From assembly GCA_003536545.1 (NCBI GenBank), contig DPZW01000149.1, positions 1 through 6,891 on the forward strand: DNA of 6,891 bases. The letters run 5' to 3'. The stretch is from Rhodospirillaceae bacterium. GTDB lineage: Bacteria; Pseudomonadota; Alphaproteobacteria; UBA11073. Position 1 is the stretch's first letter, and each line of letters begins with the position of its first letter. This document shows, in pieces, positions 1-4,451 of this stretch. The notes beneath the pieces are model-generated. The model was not told where the DNA came from. It saw only the letters and a list, made by a program, of their open reading frames with translations, and ran no database searches. The position numbers were made by a program, and so were the translations under genes.

Positions 1-57
1 AGCGTCGGCACACCCGCAGATATTGAGGCCTATTTGAATAGCAGGGCAGTGGCTTAA
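1..57 (+). CDS. 3' end of an unidentified gene (partial)
   Basis: Frame 1 is open from the window edge to a TAA stop at 55-57 and encodes the C-terminal tail SVGTPADIEAYLNSRAVA. The V-G-T-P-x-D-I-x-x-Y-L pattern resembles the C-terminal end of sugar-nucleotide transferases, which often finish with (D)(I/V)GTPxx followed by a short helix. Eighteen residues cannot settle this, and the Asp usual before (I/V)GTP is a Ser here. It runs in the same direction as the next gene, 60 nt ahead of it. That it is the end of a real gene is likely; the product is unknown. Confidence 0.5.
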   Translation, partial: SVGTPADIEAYLNSRAVA

Positions 58-62
58 TTTTC

Positions 63-91
63 TTGTTTTGGCATGGCGGGAGGGCTATTCT
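63..91 (+). promoter_or_regulatory. Candidate sigma-70-type promoter for the 118-residue gene
   Basis: TTGTTT (63-68) and TATTCT (86-91) are separated by exactly 17 nt. The -35 box matches the consensus at 3 of 6 positions and the -10 box at 4 of 6. A start near 98 would give a leader of about 20 nt that still contains the ribosome binding site at 105-111. It lies just after the stop of the upstream gene. The boxes are weak, so this is a suggestion based on spacing and position. Confidence 0.3.
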
Positions 92-104
92 ACCCAAGAT
101 TTTT

Positions 105-111
105 AAAGGAG
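105..111 (+). promoter_or_regulatory. Ribosome binding site that fixes the start at 118
   Basis: AAAGGAG lies 6 nt before the ATG at 118-120. The alternative upstream in-frame ATG at 73 has no purine-rich sequence before it and would place the candidate -10 box inside the coding region. The 118 start is therefore preferred. Confidence 0.8.
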
Positions 112-117
112 CTATTC

Positions 118-474
118 ATGTCAGATCGCGTAGAGATTTCATTCACAGCTGCCAAAGCAACTTTGCGCAGTGCCATGATTGCCAATATGGGCGGCCGCAC
201 TCCCGAAGAAATTAATTTGCATGCCAGAGCAAAAGAAACCTTAAATAAATTTGCCGCCTTTGAAGATGTAATGGACGGGCATGCCAGAATGAGCGGTAAT
301 CCGATTACAGAACATACACTTTCAGTTCGCGTGGCTTACAATGAGGCATCCGTGCCCCAGAAAGTTGAATGGCTGGCAAAGGCAATTGATGACCTGGTGG
401 CCAGAACATGCGTAGATCAAAAGCCAATCAGCAGCTATCCACGCTTTGCAAAATTGCAGCCAGCAGGTAATTAA
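118..474 (+). CDS. Hypothetical protein, 118 residues
   Basis: I do not recognise this family. The ATG at 118 is preceded by AAAGGAG at 6 nt spacing, and the stop is TAA at 472-474. The protein begins MSDRVEISFT and has no signal peptide or membrane segment, so it is probably cytoplasmic. The middle (about residues 15-60) looks helical and amphipathic, with many Ala, Glu and Lys; a second helical stretch runs through VPQKVEWLAKAIDDLVART (about 78-96). There is a single Cys near the C-terminus and a Pro-rich end. Base composition is like that of its neighbours. It sits 54 nt upstream of fabG on the same strand, so co-transcription is possible, but nothing in the protein points to lipid metabolism. 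The good ribosome binding site and lack of a competing ORF make it very likely a real gene. Confidence 0.8.
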   Translation: MSDRVEISFTAAKATLRSAMIANMGGRTPEEINLHARAKETLNKFAAFEDVMDGHARMSGNPITEHTLSVRVAYNEASVPQKVEWLAKAIDDLVARTCVDQKPISSYPRFAKLQPAGN

Positions 475-477
475 CGC

Positions 478-511
478 CTAGTCTTAATCTATCGGTGAAG
501 GTAAGAATTAG
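478..511 (+). repeat. Imperfect inverted repeat in the leader of fabG
   Basis: CTAGTCTTA (478-486) can pair with TAAGAATTAG (502-511, one bulged A and one G-U pair) across a 15-nt loop that contains GGTGAAGG. No T-tract follows, so it does not look like an intrinsic terminator. It ends 5 nt before the fabG ribosome binding site. It could be an operator or a leader hairpin, or a chance feature of AT-rich spacer DNA. Confidence 0.2.
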
Positions 512-516
512 CCAAC

Positions 517-523
517 AGGAAGG
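517..523 (+). promoter_or_regulatory. Ribosome binding site of fabG
   Basis: AGGAAGG lies 5 nt before the ATG at 529. It supports this start, which also gives the usual FabG N-terminus (MFSLNGKNALVTGAS). Confidence 0.8.
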
Positions 524-528
524 TTAAC

Positions 529-1266
529 ATGTTTTCTTTGAACGGCAAAAACGCATTGGTCACAGGCGCATCCGGTGGTATTGGCGCGGCAATTGCAAAG
601 GCTTTGGCCACGGCCGGCGCGCGCGTCGCGATTTCCGGCACGAACATGGATAAGCTGAATGCACTGAAAGCTGAACTGGGTGATAGCGCGGTGATTATCG
701 CCGCGAATTTGTCTGATAATGATGCAGTGGCGACATTGGTCGATAATGCGGAAGCCGCATTGGGCCAGCTGGATATCCTGATAAACAATGCAGGCCTCAC
801 GCGCGATACGCTGGCCATGCGCATGAAGGATGAAGATTGGGATGCGGTGTTAAATGTAAATTTACGTGCTTCATTCATCCTCGCACGCGCGGCGATTAAG
901 GGTATGATGAAACGTCGCAATGGTCGCATTATTTCGATTTCATCCATCGTCGGCACCACGGGTAATCCTGGTCAGGCGAATTACGTCGCGTCCAAAGCAG
1001 GTTTGGTGGGGATGAGCAAAGCTATGGCGGCCGAAGTTGCATCGCGCGGGATTACGGTCAATTGTGTGGCACCCGGTTTCATTGCAACGAATATGACAGA
1101 TGCGCTGAATGATGATCAAAAAGGGAAGATTAACGAGAAAATCCCCGCAGGCCGCATGGGCACACCTGAAGATATTGCGGCTGCTGTATTATTCTTGGCA
1201 TCCGATGAAGCCGCCTATGTGACGGGTCAAACCCTTCATGTCAATGGCGGGATGGCGATGGTTTAA
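529..1266 (+). CDS. fabG: 3-oxoacyl-[acyl-carrier-protein] reductase FabG
   Basis: A 245-residue short-chain dehydrogenase/reductase, the normal FabG length. FabG reduces 3-oxoacyl-ACP to (R)-3-hydroxyacyl-ACP with NADPH in each cycle of type II fatty acid synthesis, in the cytoplasm as a tetramer. Visible motifs are the dinucleotide-binding TGASGGIG (12-19), the NNAG motif (86-89), and the catalytic tetrad Asn111, Ser139, Tyr152 and Lys156 in the YVASK block. These are followed by the PGFIATNMTD loop (182-191) and the C-terminal VTGQTLHVNGGMAM typical of FabG. The sequence is far closer to FabG than to generic SDRs; an acetoacetyl-CoA reductase (PhaB) role is the main alternative but less likely. 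fabD, acpP and fabF are not adjacent: upstream is an unknown gene and downstream is the convergent apaG. The stop TAA abuts the complement of the apaG stop. Confidence 0.93.
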   Translation: MFSLNGKNALVTGASGGIGAAIAKALATAGARVAISGTNMDKLNALKAELGDSAVIIAANLSDNDAVATLVDNAEAALGQLDILINNAGLTRDTLAMRMKDEDWDAVLNVNLRASFILARAAIKGMMKRRNGRIISISSIVGTTGNPGQANYVASKAGLVGMSKAMAAEVASRGITVNCVAPGFIATNMTDALNDDQKGKINEKIPAGRMGTPEDIAAAVLFLASDEAAYVTGQTLHVNGGMAMV

Positions 1267-1662
1267 TTACTGCAGCACCACGTTCTGGTAATGGCTGTCG
1301 AGCGAGAAAATGGGAATATCAATATCAAATTCATTCCCGTCTTCGTCTTCCAATTGATAAGTGCCGCGCATAAAGCCGGATGGTGTTTTCAGGGATGTGC
1401 CGGAATTATATTCAAAGAATTCTGTCGCCGCGATTAGCGGCTGCATGCCCACCACACCTTCGCCGGAAATATGACGGATATTGCCGAATGCATCAATCAC
1501 TTCCCATGTGCGGCTGAGCAATTGTACTGCGCCTTCGCTGCCATTTTCAATGCGGACATGATAGGCCCAGACATAATGATCTTCAGTGGGATCGCTTTGA
1601 TGTTCCAGAAACTCCGGCTGCACTTTAACCGTGATGCCATGCGTTTTTGCATGATAAATCAT
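1267..1662 (-). CDS. apaG: ApaG (DUF525) domain protein
   Basis: A 131-residue protein that covers the whole ApaG family (E. coli about 125 residues). The family has a single immunoglobulin/fibronectin-III-like beta-sandwich; mutants in enterics were linked to cobalt resistance and magnesium efflux, but the molecular role is not settled. Visible signatures are YVWAYHVRIEN (30-40), VQLLSRTWEVID (46-57), the glycine motif GEGVVGMQP (67-75), the FEYNSGTSLKTPSGFMRGTY core (83-102), and DIPIFSLDS near the end. It is the last gene of the topA-rnr-lipoprotein operon. Its ATG (1660-1662) follows the lipoprotein stop by 3 nt, with no clear ribosome binding site, so translation probably depends on coupling. 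It is not in the enteric ksgA-apaG-apaH context. Its stop abuts that of the convergent fabG. Confidence 0.93.
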   Translation of the reverse strand: MIYHAKTHGITVKVQPEFLEHQSDPTEDHYVWAYHVRIENGSEGAVQLLSRTWEVIDAFGNIRHISGEGVVGMQPLIAATEFFEYNSGTSLKTPSGFMRGTYQLEDEDGNEFDIDIPIFSLDSHYQNVVLQ

Positions 1663-1665
1663 AGG

Positions 1666-2544
1666 CTAAAAATCCAACCAGATCTCTGCGCGGCGGTTGG
1701 CAGGAACATTTTTATTCTTAGTTTTGAATAATGGTTTACGGTCAGACCAACCTTTGGTCTCAAGTAATTTCGCATCCACGCCGCGTGCGATCAGGGCTTC
1801 GGCCACCGTAATTGCACGTTTGTCAGAAATATTCTGCTTGGCTTTGCTGCTGCCGCTTGCATCGGAATGGCCTTCAATCCGCACCAGTTTTGGCCTGCGC
1901 TGCTTGATAATCTGCGCGATTTGATCCAGCGAGGTTGCGGTGCTGACATTCAGCTTTGCGCCCGCTGTGCCAAAGAACAGCATAAAGCGGTTGGCATTCA
2001 TATCCACTGCATCTGGCTGGCCAATCGTGGTGCCGGAAACATCAACCGGTTGTCCGCGCATGGCCGTCATCTGATTAAAGGCAAGATAGAATTCGCGGCG
2101 GCATTCCTGATAAAGTTCCGGGAGCCATGTTTTGGCGGCATCTTCAATCCAGCAATCAAATTTGGCTTGTGCCAGCGCAGCTTCGCGCGGTGTTACGTCA
2201 CGCGCACCGGCGTCCAGTGCTTTGTCCAGATCAATCCGTGCCTGCACAATTTCAGGCATCATATTTTCTGGGATATTAAATTCATCTGTGGTCAGCGGCT
2301 TAACCGGCGCACCTACGGATGCATCCAGGCCCCGATCGGCATTGCGGTATGCCTGTTCATAGTTGAAATTCTGGTATTGGCTTTCATTGGCGCGTGCCTT
2401 GTACTGCGCGGTCAGCTGTTTAGAAAACTCAGATCCAGTCGGCTCCGTTTTGTTCAGTTGCCAGACCAGGAATTCCGATCCGAAATAAGCGCAACCGGAC
2501 AGGGAAATTGTGATGGCAAAAAGGACAAGGGTGCGGCGGATCAT
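1666..2544 (-). CDS. OmpA-family peptidoglycan-associated lipoprotein
   Basis: A 292-residue envelope protein. The N-terminus MIRRTLVLFAITISLSGC is a lipoprotein signal peptide with lipobox L-S-G-C, so Cys18 should be acylated; Ala at +2 favours the outer membrane. Residues about 35-160 form a mostly helical N-domain with a FDCWIE motif (129-134), and Cys131 and Cys148, which could form a periplasmic disulfide. I know this pattern from alphaproteobacterial OmpA lipoproteins of undefined function. Residues about 184-292 are the OmpA C-terminal peptidoglycan-binding domain: EGHSDASGS (224-232) with Asp228, N238, Arg243 in SDKRA, and NRRAEIWL near the end. Asp228 and Arg243 correspond to the diaminopimelate-binding Asp and Arg of OmpA. 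Its ATG overlaps the rnr stop (ATGA), and it has its own Shine-Dalgarno. It probably links outer membrane and cell wall, like Pal, but it is not Pal by context (no tol genes). Confidence 0.88.
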   Translation of the reverse strand: MIRRTLVLFAITISLSGCAYFGSEFLVWQLNKTEPTGSEFSKQLTAQYKARANESQYQNFNYEQAYRNADRGLDASVGAPVKPLTTDEFNIPENMMPEIVQARIDLDKALDAGARDVTPREAALAQAKFDCWIEDAAKTWLPELYQECRREFYLAFNQMTAMRGQPVDVSGTTIGQPDAVDMNANRFMLFFGTAGAKLNVSTATSLDQIAQIIKQRRPKLVRIEGHSDASGSSKAKQNISDKRAITVAEALIARGVDAKLLETKGWSDRKPLFKTKNKNVPANRRAEIWLDF

Positions 2545-2558
2545 TTTTTGGGTCTCCT
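2541..2558 (-). promoter_or_regulatory. ATGA stop/start overlap with ribosome binding site (rnr to lipoprotein)
   Basis: On the minus strand the lipoprotein ATG (2544-2542) and the rnr TGA (2543-2541) share bases as ATGA. AGGAGA (2558-2553) lies 8 nt before the ATG, inside the last codons of rnr. This arrangement indicates translational coupling plus independent ribosome entry. Confidence 0.8.
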
Positions 2559-4445
2559 GAATTTTCTTTGCCCGGATTTTACTGATGCGCCGCCCGTGCG
2601 CAAGGGTTTGCGGGGAATTTCTGCGGAATCTGAAGATTTATTCACAACTTCAAACACCAATCCGCCTGAAATTGGCGAAACTTCAATCAATTTTGCGTTT
2701 AGAATCTGCCCCAAGCGGTAAACGGCTTTGCCGCCACGATTGGCGAGATACGGTTTGCCTTCCTGCCATATCAGATAATCGCGGCCCAGATAACGCATTG
2801 GAATAATACCATCTGCACCGCTGGCATCAATCGTCACGAATGCGCCGAAACGGGAAATGCCATTGATACGCACGGAAAAAATATGCCCTTCCTGACCTGT
2901 CAGCATCATCGCGCGGTAACGATCCATCACCTGGCGTTCAGCTTCAATCGCACGGCGTTCTGTCACATTAATATGTATCGCAATTTCAGATAATACACCC
3001 GCTGTTGGCATATCCTGGCGGTCAATGTTCAGCGCATTAATCAACGCGCGGTGCACAATCAAATCCGAATAACGCCGGATAGGCGAAGTAAAATGCGTAT
3101 AATGCGTGAGCGCAAGGCCAAAATGTCCGCCATGCATGGGGGAATATACTGCCTGTGACTGCGTGCGCAAAATAACCTGATTGATCAGCGGAGCTTCCAG
3201 GTGATCTTTGGCCTGGTTCAGAATTTGCATAAAGTCACGCGGCTGTGGCGCACCCTTGACCAGTTTGAAGCCCATCGTATTCAAAATATCGCGTGCGAAT
3301 TCCAGCTTCACCGGGTCCGGCGCATCATGGACGCGGTACAGCGCAGGGGCATTGCGCTTGTTCAATTCCTTGGCTGCACAGACATTGGCAGCAATCATCA
3401 TTTCTTCAATCAGTTTATGGCTGTCCAGGCGTGTGCGTTTGTGAATATCGACGGCGCGGCCCAAGTCATCAAACATCACTTTATATTCCGGCAGGTCCAG
3501 ATCCAACGTGCCGCGCGCCACGCGTGCCTTGAGCAGTGACTGAAAGCATTGATGCAGCGGCGTGATCACTGTTTCCATAATCGGCGCAGTGGTTTCGTCA
3601 GTGCGGCCATCAATGGCATCCTGCACCTGACGGTATGTCAGGCGCGCAGCCGATCGTATCAATGCGCGGTAAAATTCCCATGATTTAATTTTACCGGCAT
3701 TATCCAATTGCATTTCACAGCAGAGTGCGGCGCGCGGCGTGTGCGGGCGCAAGGAACACATATCATTCGACAAACGTTCCGGCAGCATCGGGATGACATG
3801 CCCGGGGAAGTAAACAGAATTGCCGCGGATAAAGGCTTCTTTGTCAAGCGCGCTGCCTGCCGCCACGTAATGCGCGACATCGGCAATCGCAACAATCAGC
3901 CGCCATCCTGCGCCAGATTTCTCGGCGTAAACCGCGTCATCAAAATCTTTGGCATCAATATCATCAATTGTGACCAATGGCACTTCGCGCAAATCACGTC
4001 TCCGCCCTAGTTCGGGCACTTTGCCTTGCGCAGCTTCGGCCAATGTGGCGGCAGAAAATTCATTGGGGAGTTCTAATGATAAAGTTGCCAAGACATGAAA
4101 CACGCCCGGGTCATCCTGATGGCCGATCTTTGCCCCAAATACCACGTTTTGATTTCTGCCTTTGGCTTCGCCGGTGATGACAGCGCGGATGATATCACCC
4201 TCGGAAAGTGGATGTTTTTTTGCGTCAATGATGGTGTAGGTGTTATTGTCTTTGCGGGTGACGGGTTTTAATTGCCAGGCACGGCCGATTTGTGTGGCGA
4301 GGCCGTAGATGATGGCAGATTTCTCGCGCGGTTTGCCGGCTGGCGCGGCGGCGGGCTTTTTACCGCTGAAAGATTTTTTGGCTTTAGGCGTGCGTTCTGC
4401 GCCGCGCTCTCGAATATTTTTTTTCGATCTTTTTCCGCGCTTCAC
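2541..4445 (-). CDS. rnr: Ribonuclease R (RNB family), short form lacking N-terminal domains
   Basis: A 3'-5' processive exoribonuclease that degrades structured RNA to nucleoside monophosphates. Residues 1-42 are Lys/Arg/Ala-rich and probably disordered; about 45-125 match the second cold-shock domain; about 140-480 are the RNB catalytic domain; about 515-602 are the S1 domain; 603-634 are a basic tail. The metal-binding aspartates are all present in TIDDIDAKDFDD: Asp161, Asp167, Asp169 and Asp170 (RNase II D201, D207, D209, D210). The THFTSPIRRYSDLIVHRAL block (451-468) carries the catalytic Arg. At 634 residues it is well below E. coli RNase R (813) because the helix-turn-helix and first cold-shock domain are missing. 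Upstream space is occupied by topA, so this is not a start-site error. The start is GTG (4445-4443), 3 nt after the topA stop and in the same frame, without a strong ribosome binding site; no ATG occurs in the first 200 codons. RNase II is the alternative name, but motifs and linkage favour RNase R. Confidence 0.9.
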   Translation of the reverse strand: MKRGKRSKKNIRERGAERTPKAKKSFSGKKPAAAPAGKPREKSAIIYGLATQIGRAWQLKPVTRKDNNTYTIIDAKKHPLSEGDIIRAVITGEAKGRNQNVVFGAKIGHQDDPGVFHVLATLSLELPNEFSAATLAEAAQGKVPELGRRRDLREVPLVTIDDIDAKDFDDAVYAEKSGAGWRLIVAIADVAHYVAAGSALDKEAFIRGNSVYFPGHVIPMLPERLSNDMCSLRPHTPRAALCCEMQLDNAGKIKSWEFYRALIRSAARLTYRQVQDAIDGRTDETTAPIMETVITPLHQCFQSLLKARVARGTLDLDLPEYKVMFDDLGRAVDIHKRTRLDSHKLIEEMMIAANVCAAKELNKRNAPALYRVHDAPDPVKLEFARDILNTMGFKLVKGAPQPRDFMQILNQAKDHLEAPLINQVILRTQSQAVYSPMHGGHFGLALTHYTHFTSPIRRYSDLIVHRALINALNIDRQDMPTAGVLSEIAIHINVTERRAIEAERQVMDRYRAMMLTGQEGHIFSVRINGISRFGAFVTIDASGADGIIPMRYLGRDYLIWQEGKPYLANRGGKAVYRLGQILNAKLIEVSPISGGLVFEVVNKSSDSAEIPRKPLRTGGASVKSGQRKFRRPKK

Positions 4446-4451
4446 TAATTA
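4443..4451 (-). other. topA/rnr junction: TAA-TTA-GTG, same frame
   Basis: On the minus strand the topA stop TAA (4451-4449) is followed by one codon, TTA, then the GTG start of rnr (4445-4443). The two genes share a reading frame. The sequence before GTG (AAAGAAAGCC) is only weakly Shine-Dalgarno-like, so rnr is probably translated by termination-reinitiation from topA. Confidence 0.7.

Noticed and set aside
73..117. ATG at 73 as the start of the 118-residue gene
   Set aside because: No ribosome binding site precedes it, while AAAGGAG sits correctly before the ATG at 118.
489..959. A 156-codon open frame on the minus strand
   Set aside because: It is antisense to the first half of fabG, whose motifs are unmistakable; composition is that of a shadow frame.
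1273..1297. Hairpin just after fabG (CAGCACCA with TGGT and GCTG) as a terminator
   Set aside because: It has a 4-nt bulge, a short stem and no T-tract, and it lies within the apaG coding region.
1867..2721. A 284-codon open frame on the plus strand
   Set aside because: It lies antisense to the lipoprotein gene and the end of rnr, has no recognisable domain or good ribosome binding site, and the minus-strand proteins have clear motifs.
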